64,000 nucleotides of DNA from Hwanghaeella sp965227365. Its GTDB lineage: Bacteria; Pseudomonadota; Alphaproteobacteria; UBA8366; Aestuariispiraceae. Position 1 is the stretch's first letter. Each line of letters begins with the position of its first letter. The notes under the pieces were generated by a model, which saw nothing but the letters and a program-made list of their open reading frames with translations, was not told where the DNA came from and searched no databases. Shown here piece after piece: positions 15,704 to 23,842 of this stretch. Both the position numbers and the translations under genes were made by a program. The stretch lies in NCBI RefSeq assembly GCF_965227365.1, contig NZ_OZ245754.1, forward strand, positions 1,736,001 to 1,800,000, in the 5' to 3' direction.

Positions 15704-16291
15704 ATGGCCGTGTCCGATATTGCCCTATGCGGCAATGCGCTGATCCGTCTGGGGGCGGAACCGATCACCGCCTTCGAGGAAGGCACCGCCGAGGCGGATA
15801 TCGCCGGCGCGCTGTATCCGGTGGTGCGGGACGGGTTGTTGAGCGCCTATCCCTGGAGCTTCGCGACGGCGCAGCGGGTGCTGGCCCAGCTATCTGGGAC
15901 GCCGGTAGCGGATTTCGCCTTCGCCTATCAATTGCCGGCGGACTTCCTGCGTTCGCTTTCCCTGGGAGTGAGTGGGGAGGGGCGATACCCCGCCAGTGGC
16001 CGCGGGGCGGCATTCCGAATCCATGAACGTCGCATTCACACGAATGTGGAAATGCCGGTGCTGACCTATATCTTCCGTCCCTCGGAAAGCGCCTTTCCGC
16101 CCTATTTCGACAAGGCCCTGACCGACCGGTTGTCAGCCGAATTCTGTCTGCCGATCACCGAGAACACGGCCCGGGCCGACCTGTTGCACAAACTGGCCGA
16201 GCATTCCTTCCAACAGGCCAAGACCGCCGATGCCCAGGGACAGTCCCCGCAGCGGATCGAGGATTTCACCCTGATCGAGGCGAGGGGCTGA
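15704..16291 (+). CDS. Head-tail adaptor / tail tubular protein A-like
   Basis: 195 residues. The start MAVSDIALCGNALIRLGAEPITAF plus ALYPVVRDGLLSAYPWSFATAQRVL is the hallmark of gp11/gp4-type adaptors that join portal and tail nozzle in short-tailed phages. The mid part (FAYQLPADFLRSLSLG) and the C-terminal LPITENTARADLLHKLAEHSFQQAKTADAQ helices also match. The ATG at 15704 has AGGAGGG upstream, which settles the start against a longer upstream frame. The next gene begins 2 nt after its stop. Confidence 0.88.
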   Translation: MAVSDIALCGNALIRLGAEPITAFEEGTAEADIAGALYPVVRDGLLSAYPWSFATAQRVLAQLSGTPVADFAFAYQLPADFLRSLSLGVSGEGRYPASGRGAAFRIHERRIHTNVEMPVLTYIFRPSESAFPPYFDKALTDRLSAEFCLPITENTARADLLHKLAEHSFQQAKTADAQGQSPQRIEDFTLIEARG

Positions 16292-16293
16292 TC

Positions 16294-18261
16294 ATGGTTG
16301 CGCGCGCCTTCATCACCCAATTCAGTTTCGACAAGGGCATCATCGACGAGGACCTGCTGGGCCGCCGCGACATCAAGGCCTATCCGGGCGGGCTGCGTCA
16401 GGCCCGGAACATGATCGGCGTGATCGGCGGCCCGATTTCGCGCCGGGGCGGGATGGCCTTCGTCGCCGAATTGCCGGCCATCGCCTCCGAAGGTGCGCGG
16501 CTCGCCGCCTTCCATTTCCGCCTGGAACAGATCTATCTGTTGGCCTTCCTGGACGGCGCGGTGCGGATCTACAAGGACGACGCATTGCAGGCGGAAGTCG
16601 CCACGCCCTATGACGCCTCGCAACTGGATGCCGTCGATTTCGACCAATCGCTGGATACCATGCTGCTGACCCATGAAGCGGTCGAACCGAAGCAGCTGCA
16701 GCGCCAGGGATCGCATACCAACTGGGCCCTGGGGCCGATCGCCTTCCGCAACCTGCCGACCCATCCTTTCAACGGGCCGACCGCGGGCACGGCCACGCCG
16801 AGCGGCACCACCGGCACAGTCACGGTGACCAGCACGGCGGCCGATTTCTCCGCCGCCTCGGTCGGTGACGTCGTGCGTATCAACGGCGGGCGGATTGCCA
16901 TTACCGCCATCGCATCGGGTGTTCAGGTCACCGGCACCGTGAAGGAGGACCTGGACGATACGGACGCGGCCGAACCGGGCGGGTGGAGTGTTGAGCAGAC
17001 GGCCTGGTCCGCGGCCAAGGGCTATCCGCGTTCCGTGCATCTGGACGGCAATCGCTCGTTCTGGGGCGGGTCCAGGGATTTGCTGCAGCGGGTCTGGGGA
17101 TCGGCGTCGGGCGGGGTGGACCTGTTCGATTTCTTCGAGACCAAGGACCGGTTGGATGACGAGTTCGTCGAGGACGATCTGGTCGGCAGTCAGGTCAATG
17201 CCGTCTCGCATATTCACTCGCTGGGCGATCAGTTCTTCTTCACCTCCGGCGGGGTCTTCGTGAACCGGGTGACAGACGACAGCCCGGTGACGGTCGGGAA
17301 CTTTCATCCGCGCAAGCATTTCCCGACGCCGATCGCCCCGGTGAAACCGGTCGCCAGCGACGGCGCGGTGGTCTGTGTCACCGCGGATGGGGCGGGGCGC
17401 GCGGTGGGCTGCGCGGAAGTGGTCTTCGATGTCGGCAGCGACTTCTATATCGCCGATGATTTGAACATCCTGTCCGCCGGCGTGATGCGCCGGCCGGTCG
17501 ACATGGCCGCGCGGGCGTCGGACGGCGTCCGGGGCGCCCATCACCGTTTCGTCGTGAACGGCGACGGCACGGTCGCGATCCACCATTCCCTGCGCCGGCA
17601 GGAAGTCGCCGGCTGGACTCTGTGGGACAGTCCCGGCAGTTCCGGCGTCGATGCGGTGCTGCGCGTCGCGGTGGTCGGCAATACGGCTTATTTCCTGATC
17701 CGTCGCCGGATCGGGGACGTCGACCGCTATTTCATCGAAAGGCACGATCCAGCCCGCATGTTCGACAGCTCGGTGAAGGGCGTGTTCGAAGAACCGACGG
17801 TTGTACTGACGGGGCTGGACCATCTCGACGGCATGACGGTGCAGATCTTTGCGGACGGGGCGCTGCGCGACCCCGCGACCGTCACCGGCGGCGCGGTCCA
17901 GGTCAGGGATGGCGGCGTGCCGTTCCCCGCGCGGGAGATCGAGGCGGGCCTTTCCTTCGACTGGGTCGTCGAACCCTTGCCGGTGGAGGCCCAGATCGCC
18001 GACGGAACCCTGGTCGGCCAGAAACATCGCTTGATCTCGGTCACCCTGGAGTTGAAGGACGCCTATCCCTTCGCCGTGAACGGCAGGCCGATGAATTTCC
18101 GGCGTTTCGGGGAATTCCGGCTCGACGAGGCCCCGAAACCTTTCAGCGGCCGCAAGCGGCGGCGCTTTCTGGGGTGGAACCGGGGGCAGGGGGCGAGCTT
18201 CATCGCCTCTGGGACTCTGCCCGCGACTTTCCTGTCAGCGGTCGCGGAAGTCGGCCAATAG
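16294..18261 (+). CDS. Tail nozzle / tail tubular protein B-like
   Basis: 655 residues. The N-terminal FDKGIIDEDLLGRRDIKAYPGGLRQARNMIGVIGGPISRRGGMAFVAEL is characteristic of the nozzle proteins of short-tailed phages (T7 gp12-like), in which GLxxxxNxxxxxxGxxxRRxG is conserved. The remainder is beta-rich with repeats such as GSASGGVDLFDFFETKDRLDDEFVEDDLVGSQVNAV. It forms the distal tube through which DNA leaves and on which the fibre is mounted. Its size is usual for the family and the frame is intact. Confidence 0.88.
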   Translation: MVARAFITQFSFDKGIIDEDLLGRRDIKAYPGGLRQARNMIGVIGGPISRRGGMAFVAELPAIASEGARLAAFHFRLEQIYLLAFLDGAVRIYKDDALQAEVATPYDASQLDAVDFDQSLDTMLLTHEAVEPKQLQRQGSHTNWALGPIAFRNLPTHPFNGPTAGTATPSGTTGTVTVTSTAADFSAASVGDVVRINGGRIAITAIASGVQVTGTVKEDLDDTDAAEPGGWSVEQTAWSAAKGYPRSVHLDGNRSFWGGSRDLLQRVWGSASGGVDLFDFFETKDRLDDEFVEDDLVGSQVNAVSHIHSLGDQFFFTSGGVFVNRVTDDSPVTVGNFHPRKHFPTPIAPVKPVASDGAVVCVTADGAGRAVGCAEVVFDVGSDFYIADDLNILSAGVMRRPVDMAARASDGVRGAHHRFVVNGDGTVAIHHSLRRQEVAGWTLWDSPGSSGVDAVLRVAVVGNTAYFLIRRRIGDVDRYFIERHDPARMFDSSVKGVFEEPTVVLTGLDHLDGMTVQIFADGALRDPATVTGGAVQVRDGGVPFPAREIEAGLSFDWVVEPLPVEAQIADGTLVGQKHRLISVTLELKDAYPFAVNGRPMNFRRFGEFRLDEAPKPFSGRKRRRFLGWNRGQGASFIASGTLPATFLSAVAEVGQ

Positions 18262-18297
18262 CGAGATCCAACAGCCTAATTCAACAAGGAGAGTTCG

Positions 18298-18843
18298 ATG
18301 GGATCGGGTGCTGGAAAAGTGATCCTGCCCCTGGTGTCGCTGGCCGCCGCGCCGGCCACCGGCGGGGCCAGTCTAGCCGGATTGGGAAGCGGCCTGGCCG
18401 GTATTGGGACCGGGGCGGGCCTGGCCAATGCCGGGATCGGCCTGCTGCGCGACCGCAGCCGGGCAAAGGCGGAGGACGCTGAGATGGCGGCGGCGATGCA
18501 ATCGGCCCGGACCGACCGTCTGGTGGGGCAGTTGAGCCTGGAGGAGAAACGGGCGGAAGCCGAGCGGCGCCGGGCGCGCGAACTGGCCGGGATCGCAATT
18601 AGCGGCCGGGTCGGGCCGCGCGCCAAGGCGGGGATCGCCGGTGCGGCCAACCGGGAAAGCCAAGCCGTCTTTACTTCGCTCGCCGGACGGCAAGCGGCGC
18701 TGGATGCTAATTCCCGCAGCCGGATCGCCGCCCTGCGCCGCAAATCGCGCCGCGACCGAACGGAAAGAGCCTTCGGATTGTTCGACGATATTCAGGGGCT
18801 CGGGCGCGACCTGACGCAGGTCTTCGGCGGCGGATCACTCTAA
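18298..18843 (+). CDS. Small internal virion / ejection-type protein
   Basis: 181 residues. A hydrophobic Gly/Ala-rich head (VILPLVSLAAAPATGGASLAGLGSGLAGIGTGAGLANAGIGLL, about residues 8-53) is followed by a long charged helix rich in Ala, Arg and Glu. Short-tailed phages place internal or ejection proteins at this position, and the Gly-zipper-like head could insert in a membrane. It is far smaller than T7 gp14-gp16, and no transglycosylase domain is present anywhere in the cluster. AAGGAGA precedes the ATG. The assignment is by position and composition. Confidence 0.6.
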   Translation: MGSGAGKVILPLVSLAAAPATGGASLAGLGSGLAGIGTGAGLANAGIGLLRDRSRAKAEDAEMAAAMQSARTDRLVGQLSLEEKRAEAERRRARELAGIAISGRVGPRAKAGIAGAANRESQAVFTSLAGRQAALDANSRSRIAALRRKSRRDRTERAFGLFDDIQGLGRDLTQVFGGGSL

Positions 18844-18857
18844 GCGGACGGAAAACC

Positions 18858-19958
18858 ATGACGAACGACCATATCAAGATCGGCGATGTCGAACCCCGAA
18901 TCCGCTATCTCGGGGACGGTGTGCAGACGCAGTTCGGTTTTACATTCCCCATCTTCGAGGATGAGGACCTGAAGGTCTTTCTCGGGGCCTCGGCTGTGCC
19001 GGAATCTTCCGGCTACACGGTGACGGGGGCGGGACAGAGCGTTGGCGGCACCGTCACCTTCGAGACACCGCCCGGCGATGGCGTCGCGGTCACGTTGCTG
19101 CGCGACGTGGCGATCAAACGCACGACCGACTTTTCCGAGTCCGGCGACTTTCGGGCCTCGGTCATCAATAACGAATTGGACCGCCTGACCGCCGTGGCGC
19201 AGCAATTGTCCAACCAGGTCGGCCGGTCGGTGCGGCTGGCGGATACGGATGCGGACGGCACCCTGCAGTTGCCGCCGGCCGGGGAACGGGCGGGGCGGCT
19301 CGCCGGCTTCGACGCCGCCGGCAATCTGATCGCCGCGGCGCCCGGCGGCACCGGTGCGCTCGTTTCCGGTTTCATGGAGACCCTGCTGGACGACCAGGAC
19401 GCGGCGGCGGCGTTAGGCACGTTGGGGGCGCAACCGCTCAACGGTGATCTCGAGGCCATCGCCGCGCTCACGCCGGACGACGGCGATCTCCTCACCTATG
19501 CCGATGGCGCTTGGACCGCCGCGCCGCCCGCTTCGTCCCAAACCACCGGCACCTGGACCCCGCAACTCACCTTCGCCAATCCGGGCGATCTGTCAGTCTC
19601 CTACGCGGCGCAAAACGGCACCTATCTCCGCATAGGCGATTTCGTCCACGCCACCTTCGAGATCGTGACCTCGGCATTTTCGCATTCTACGTCAAGTGGA
19701 AACTGTCAAATTGCAGGTTTACCGTTTTCAGCGAGTGGAAATATTGCTAACGGTGCAACTAATGGTCTGCGTTGGGGTGGGATAAACAAGCCAGGATATA
19801 GTCAAGTTCTGACTTATGTCTCGGCAGGATCTGATCACCTGAGGCTTGAAGCGTGCGGAATGGGGCAATCCGCAACCGCGATTGTGGCATCTGAAATACC
19901 ATCACTAGGTTCCGTCGTCTTGATCGGTTCGGTTGGATACAGAGCGATAAGTCAATGA
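18858..19958 (+). CDS. Tail fibre protein with a T7-type N-terminus
   Basis: 366 residues. Residues 1-125 resemble the virion-attachment domain of T7 gp17-type fibres (RYLGDGVQTQFGFTFPIFEDEDLKVFL, RDVAIKRTTDFSESGDFRASVINNELDRLTAVAQQL). The middle is a Gly/Ala-rich shaft. The C-terminal part (TGTWTPQLTFANPGDLSVSYAAQNGTYLRIGDFVHATFEI) is a common fibre-tip fold that probably binds the cell surface. Base composition turns clearly AT-rich from about 19660, inside the tip, suggesting exchange of the receptor-binding end. The stop overlaps the next start by four bases (ATGA). Confidence 0.88.
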   Translation: MTNDHIKIGDVEPRIRYLGDGVQTQFGFTFPIFEDEDLKVFLGASAVPESSGYTVTGAGQSVGGTVTFETPPGDGVAVTLLRDVAIKRTTDFSESGDFRASVINNELDRLTAVAQQLSNQVGRSVRLADTDADGTLQLPPAGERAGRLAGFDAAGNLIAAAPGGTGALVSGFMETLLDDQDAAAALGTLGAQPLNGDLEAIAALTPDDGDLLTYADGAWTAAPPASSQTTGTWTPQLTFANPGDLSVSYAAQNGTYLRIGDFVHATFEIVTSAFSHSTSSGNCQIAGLPFSASGNIANGATNGLRWGGINKPGYSQVLTYVSAGSDHLRLEACGMGQSATAIVASEIPSLGSVVLIGSVGYRAISQ

Positions 19959-20719
19959 AGCATTTTCTCGCGTTATTGTTTGCTTTGTTACCATTTAACC
20001 TATGCGCACAGGGCATTGTCTCTGGTGCGGGAACCTACAGTGGTGGGGAATATCAGCTCGTAGCGGACATTCTTTTGGAGCAAGGGGATGGGGTGGTGTT
20101 TACCGGCCCAGCTTTGTTGGATTTGCACGGGTACAAGATAAAAACTGATCAGACCGGGAATGCAGCCGGCTATGGCGTAAGATTCTTAGCCCCTAGTTCT
20201 AGTATCAAGAATGGCCAAGTTTCTGGGTTCTGGGCAGGGGTCCGGTTTGATGGGGATAACTCATCAATTGAGAATGTTGATATCTCTGCTCGATACATGG
20301 GAGTGCAAATTGAAGGAAATAACGTCACCGTTCGAGGGGGAAGCATTTCCGATATCAGCGGAGTAACAAACGCAAGGTATGCGATTGGAGTTCAGGTGAA
20401 TGGTGAGAACTGCAAGATATTGGATGTAGAATTTAGGAATATCTACGCCCAAGCGAATTACTTGGGAAAAGAGGCAGGGGAAGGAGTCGCAGTCAATTTC
20501 TCGTCGCGATCGAAGAATTGCATCTTGTCGCGTGGAAGTTATCGAAATGAGCGATACGAAGGGGCGACTATTGGTGTCTTTGCTGCCGGCGAAGGCGGCC
20601 ATTTGATAGATCAATTCGAGATGGTCAACATATTCGAACCATTACAGATCGCGAGGACGAATCCTCCGACACGCGTCATTAACACCGTCGTGCGCTACGC
20701 TATTAACGCTCAGTATTAG
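19955..20719 (+). CDS. Secreted right-handed beta-helix protein
   Basis: 254 residues with a Sec signal peptide (MKHFLALLFALLPFNLCAQG). The rest consists of regular turns such as SIKNGQVSGFWAGVRFDGDNSSIENVDISARYMGVQIEGNNVTVRGGSIS, the pattern of parallel beta-helix proteins (pectate-lyase/glycan-binding type). No catalytic residues can be assigned. It is AT-rich compared with its neighbours and is translationally coupled to the fibre gene (ATGA overlap). A signal peptide is unusual for a virion part, so it may be an exported moron that modifies or masks the host surface. A role as a second fibre or tailspike part is the alternative. Confidence 0.75.
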   Translation: MKHFLALLFALLPFNLCAQGIVSGAGTYSGGEYQLVADILLEQGDGVVFTGPALLDLHGYKIKTDQTGNAAGYGVRFLAPSSSIKNGQVSGFWAGVRFDGDNSSIENVDISARYMGVQIEGNNVTVRGGSISDISGVTNARYAIGVQVNGENCKILDVEFRNIYAQANYLGKEAGEGVAVNFSSRSKNCILSRGSYRNERYEGATIGVFAAGEGGHLIDQFEMVNIFEPLQIARTNPPTRVINTVVRYAINAQY

Positions 20720-20887
20720 ATTCTCTCTTTTTTCTTGAGCTAGCGATTGTTGGCGCGTGCACTGACGTTTGAAACCCTCCGAATATGAACAGTTGTAGTG
20801 CAGGCTGCGGGTTGAATCGACAGTGTAACCATTGGTGCCTCTTCGTGTTTCATTTCTTATGAACTTCCTGCGCAGAAAGGAACAATC

Positions 20888-21241
20888 ATGACGCCGCGTG
20901 CCCATGCGGTTGCGATCGATTTGGAGGCGCGTGCCGTGGCCGCGGAGGCGAAAGAGCGGGCGGCGCGGGTAGAGGCGGGGCAGGACGCGCTGGCCGGCAT
21001 GGCCCGGGCCCATGACGATCGTGACCGCGAGCGGCACGAGGCAATCCAGCGCGACATTCAACGGCTGTTCCACACCGTGACCGAAGCGCGCACGGAATTC
21101 AGACTGTCTGCCGCCCGCCTGCATGGCCGGCTGGATGCGTTGATCCGGACGATCATGGTCGCCCTCGGCGTCGTCACCTTCGCGTTGCTGGGCGCGATTT
21201 CCACGGTGGCCTGGGACATGTTGACCCGCGCCGGCGGCTGA
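20888..21241 (+). CDS. Coiled-coil protein with C-terminal membrane anchor (lysis module)
   Basis: 117 residues. Residues 8-85 are a charged heptad-rich coiled coil (LEARAVAAEAKERAARVEAGQDAL...RDIQRLFHTVTEARTEFRLSAARL). Residues 92-110 (IMVALGVVTFALLGAISTVA) are one membrane segment near the C-terminus. The layout recalls XhlA-type or spanin-like accessory lysis proteins, but no lipobox or signal peptide is present. AAAGGA precedes the ATG. Composition returns to GC-rich here after the AT-rich fibre cassette. Confidence 0.65.
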   Translation: MTPRAHAVAIDLEARAVAAEAKERAARVEAGQDALAGMARAHDDRDRERHEAIQRDIQRLFHTVTEARTEFRLSAARLHGRLDALIRTIMVALGVVTFALLGAISTVAWDMLTRAGG

Positions 21242-21307
21242 ACGCGGCCGCCGCCCCCGTTTCGCTTCCTCTCATTACCAAAAAACTCGATACGAAGGAG
21301 ACGTGCG

Positions 21308-21757
21308 ATGGAGCTCACGCTCGAACGCCTTGTGTCCGACGGGGAGGCCACGGTCGGCGCCCTGTTCGTTGAAGACCGGTTCCAATGCTTTACGCTGGAG
21401 GATGAATTCAGAACCGAAAAACGGCCCGGAGAAACGCGTATCCCCGCCGGGCGCTATGCGGTCCGGTTGCGGCGGCAGGGCGCGCTGCATCCGGCATATC
21501 GGGCCCGATACGGTTCGCTTCACAAGGGCATGCTGTGGCTGCAGGACGTTCCCGGTTTCGATTGGATCTATCTTCATACCGGCAATACCGACGCGCATAC
21601 GGCGGGGTGCATCCTGGTGGGCGAGGGGGCGCTGACCAGGGCGGGCGATATGTCCCTGCAGGCCAGCCGGGATGCCTATCGCCGTCTTGCCCGCGCGGTC
21701 ATGGATTCTGCCGAACGGGGCGGGCTGAGCATCACCATACAGGATAGAGACCGATGA
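21308..21757 (+). CDS. DUF5675-type phage protein, possible cell-wall enzyme
   Basis: 149 residues. The conserved core KRPGETRIPAGRYAVRLRR, YGSLHKGMLWLQDVPGFDWIYLH90TGN and TAGC101ILVG is that of DUF5675 proteins, common in prophages. The H...GC arrangement resembles the active site of YkuD L,D-transpeptidases, and the gene sits where an endolysin would be. I therefore infer, without proof, a peptidoglycan-directed role. AAGGAGA precedes the ATG, and the stop overlaps the holin start (ATGA). Confidence 0.75.
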   Translation: MELTLERLVSDGEATVGALFVEDRFQCFTLEDEFRTEKRPGETRIPAGRYAVRLRRQGALHPAYRARYGSLHKGMLWLQDVPGFDWIYLHTGNTDAHTAGCILVGEGALTRAGDMSLQASRDAYRRLARAVMDSAERGGLSITIQDRDR

Positions 21758-22338
21758 TCCTTCCCATCCTCACCGCCTTGATCTCTGCCGCGCCGGCGCT
21801 GGTCGGGCTGTTCGAAAATGGAACGTCCGGGGGCGATGGCAGCACCGCCGCCAAGGTTGCCCGGGTGGCGTCCGAGGTCGCCCGGTCGGTCACCGGCAAG
21901 GATGAGGACGGCGCGGCGCTGAAGGCCCTGGAAGCCGATCCGGCTCTGCTGCTGGAATATCAGCGCCAGACCGCGCAACGCGCCATCGCCCTATACGGCG
22001 AGGAAACCAAGCGCCTGCAGGCGGTGAACGAGACCATCCGGGCGGAGGCGGCGAACAGTGATCCTTATGTGCGGCGGATGCGGCCGACCATGGGCTATGC
22101 GCTTATCCTCAGTTGGAGCATGACCATGGCGGCGGTGGTCTATGTCATCGTCACCGATCCGGGCGCGGCTTCCGCGGTCATCGTTGCCCTGGCGGATCTG
22201 TCGGTCATGTGGTCGGTCGCGCTCTCCGTGCTCGGGCTCTATGTCTACAAGCGCAGCGAGGACAAGAAACCAGGCGGCGGGTCGGGGCGTGGGCTCGCCG
22301 TTCTGGGCCGGATCGCACGTCGGGTTGCCGGCGATTGA
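21754..22338 (+). CDS. 3TM holin-type protein (GTA/prophage holin family)
   Basis: 194 residues. An N-terminal hydrophobic helix (PILTALISAAPALVGLF, residues 3-19) is followed by a charged helical region with QRQTAQRAIALYGEETKRLQAVNETIRAEAANSDPYVRRMRPTMGY. Two membrane helices follow (about residues 112-132 and 140-165), then a basic tail. This matches the three-helix holin family found in gene transfer agents and alphaproteobacterial prophages, which permeabilises the inner membrane for release. It overlaps the DUF5675 gene by four bases and closes the phage-type cluster. Confidence 0.82.
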   Translation: MILPILTALISAAPALVGLFENGTSGGDGSTAAKVARVASEVARSVTGKDEDGAALKALEADPALLLEYQRQTAQRAIALYGEETKRLQAVNETIRAEAANSDPYVRRMRPTMGYALILSWSMTMAAVVYVIVTDPGAASAVIVALADLSVMWSVALSVLGLYVYKRSEDKKPGGGSGRGLAVLGRIARRVAGD

Positions 22339-22460
22339 ACCATGGTGAATTTTTTCCTGCGGTTAAGGAGTAAGTAACATTCGTGAACTAGGTTGCGGCC
22401 AAAGCGGCGGGAGGAGTAAGGGGCCGTTGGCAGGAAGTTATAATAAGTCGGGTCCGCCCT

Positions 22461-23585
22461 ATGCGTTTTCTACGTTGCTTGCTTCTTTGCGCGTTGCCGT
22501 GCCTCGCGTTTTTGGCACCGGCCTACGGTTCGGACTGCAGGAAGCCGTCTGTGCTTCTGTTCCTGCCGGACCGGGCGGACAATCCATTCTGGGGCCCCTA
22601 TGGCGAATTCGCCGATGCCGTCGCCGACAGCATCGGCGTCGACCTTTCGGTGATCTTTGCGGCAACGAATGACCGTTCCGACTACATGGAACGTCTGCGT
22701 GCGGCGCTCTCCGCGCCCTCGAAACCCGATTATGTGGCGGTTCTCCCCTATTTTGGCGCGGTGCGGGCCTTCATGGAGGAAACGGCCTGGCATGGCGTGC
22801 CGATCGTTACCCTGAATTCCGAACTGGGCCGGAGAGACCTGGCCGAGATCGGCATGCCGCGCGAACGGTACGAGAACTGGATTCTGAAAAGCCGGGCGGA
22901 CGACGAAGAAGCCGGTTTCCTGTTGGCGAAAGCCGTCGACAAGGCGGCCAGGGAGCGGTTTGGCCGGGTAGCCGAAGGCACGGTGACGATCACGGCGCTG
23001 GGCGGCAACCAGTTGGCCAGTTCCAGCCTGTACCGCCGTGAAGGGTTGGAGCGTTTCGTAAGGGATTCGGGGGGGCTCGCGGCACTCAATCAATTCGTTT
23101 TCACGGATTGGAGCTATGAACGCGGCAAGGAAGTCGCGGAAGGCCTGATCCGCCGCTATCCCGCGACCCAGGCGATCTGGGCCGCGAACCTGCCGTTGGG
23201 GTTGGCGGTTTCCGATTCCTGGAACGCAATGGCGCGCAATCGACTGGCGCCTGCCATGGGGCTGGTCAGCGGGCCGTTCGACGACCGGGCCCTGGACGGA
23301 ATCGAAAACGGAACCTTTTCTGCCGTCGTCGGCGGTCATTTCCTGGAAGGCGGGATCGTCATGGTCCTGCTGTTGGACCACTTCAACGGTCTGGATTTCT
23401 ATGATGACATCGGTACCGGCTTTCGCGTCCCGTTCAAAGCGGTGGACCGCGACAATGTCGAGGAAATCCGCACGGCCCTAGGTCGCCGTGACTGGCATGG
23501 CCAGGATTTCACCCATTTGTCCAAATGCCATCACGACGGGCTGACCCACTACGATTTCAGCCTGGATACCGTATTCCCCCGTTAG
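22461..23585 (+). CDS. Periplasmic sugar-type substrate-binding protein (orphan)
   Basis: 374 residues with a signal peptide (MRFLRCLLLCALPCLAFLAPAYG). The body is a type I periplasmic binding fold: SVLLFLPDRADNPFWGPYGEFADAVADSI, PDYVAVLPYFGAVRAFMEETAWHGVPIVTLNSEL, RREGLERFVRDSGG and FVFTDWSYERGKEVAEGLIRRYPATQAIWAANLPL. Relatives feed ABC sugar importers or present ligands to sensor kinases. No permease or ATPase gene is adjacent. A Cache-domain histidine kinase lies across the tRNA on the other strand, so a sensory role is conceivable but unproven. It directly follows the prophage-like cluster and is probably chromosomal. Confidence 0.82.
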   Translation: MRFLRCLLLCALPCLAFLAPAYGSDCRKPSVLLFLPDRADNPFWGPYGEFADAVADSIGVDLSVIFAATNDRSDYMERLRAALSAPSKPDYVAVLPYFGAVRAFMEETAWHGVPIVTLNSELGRRDLAEIGMPRERYENWILKSRADDEEAGFLLAKAVDKAARERFGRVAEGTVTITALGGNQLASSSLYRREGLERFVRDSGGLAALNQFVFTDWSYERGKEVAEGLIRRYPATQAIWAANLPLGLAVSDSWNAMARNRLAPAMGLVSGPFDDRALDGIENGTFSAVVGGHFLEGGIVMVLLLDHFNGLDFYDDIGTGFRVPFKAVDRDNVEEIRTALGRRDWHGQDFTHLSKCHHDGLTHYDFSLDTVFPR

Positions 23586-23645
23586 TCCGGGACCGGGATC
23601 TGTCCGCGATCGTCAATTTGCCGTCACCGATGCGGCAAACCGTCC

Positions 23646-23674
23646 TTGCAAACCGTCAAACGAGACAGTAGAAC
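23646..23674 (+). promoter_or_regulatory. Promoter of the tRNA-Pro gene
   Basis: TTGCAA (23646-23651), a 17-nt spacer and TAGAAC (23669-23674) lie 30 nt before the tRNA's first base, with a GC-rich discriminator (CGCGC) next to the -10, as is usual for stable-RNA promoters. Confidence 0.6.
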
Positions 23675-23704
23675 CGCGCTCTATCCGCGGTTCAGCCGCC
23701 GCGT

Positions 23705-23781
23705 CGGGGCATAGCGCAGTCTGGTAGCGCGTCCGTCTGGGGGACGGGAGGTCGTAGGTTCGAATCCTGCTGCCCCGACCA
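23705..23781 (+). tRNA. tRNA-Pro (anticodon GGG), CCA encoded
   Basis: A full cloverleaf is visible. The acceptor arms CGGGGCA/TGCCCCG pair, and the D-arm is GCGC/GCGC with GG in the loop. The anticodon arm TCCGT/ACGGG has loop CTGGGGG (anticodon GGG), and the T-arm GTAGG/CCTGC has loop TTCGAAT. Discriminator A is followed by genomic CCA. It reads proline codons CCC/CCU. I see no second copy of its 3' end in the window. Confidence 0.95.
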
Positions 23782-23842
23782 TCATCTCCCCAATCGAAAC
23801 AGTCACGGGCCAGGGATCTTTTTCCCGGGTCGGATTTCTCTG

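Larger units (their letters stand above)
7476..22338. mobile_element. Compact podovirus-type prophage-like cluster without integrase or replication genes
   Basis: About 14.9 kb in which every recognisable gene is phage-type. A repressor and a small regulator read left. Eighteen genes read right in virion-assembly order: large terminase, portal, scaffold, capsid, cement, adaptor/tail tube, tail fibre, lysis. The order and families (Bbp16-like cement, Bbp17-like capsid, T7-like portal and tail tubes) point to a short-tailed phage related to Bordetella phage BPP-1. I see no integrase, excisionase, replication protein, small terminase or flanking direct repeat. Boundaries are set by the outermost phage-type genes. 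It may be defective, a satellite, or domesticated. Confidence 0.85.

Noticed and set aside
18858..20719. Diversity-generating retroelement, as in the related phage BPP-1
   Set aside because: No reverse transcriptase frame and no template/variable repeat pair near the fibre gene.
7476..22338. Canonical alphaproteobacterial gene transfer agent (RcGTA type)
   Set aside because: The portal, capsid, nozzle and T7-like fibre are podoviral. RcGTA has HK97-type siphoviral genes, a tape measure and a capsid protease, none of which are here.
23705..23781. tRNA-Pro as the attachment site of the prophage-like cluster
   Set aside because: No second copy of the tRNA 3' end is visible near 7.4 kb or elsewhere, and a chromosomal-type binding-protein gene lies between the tRNA and the cluster.
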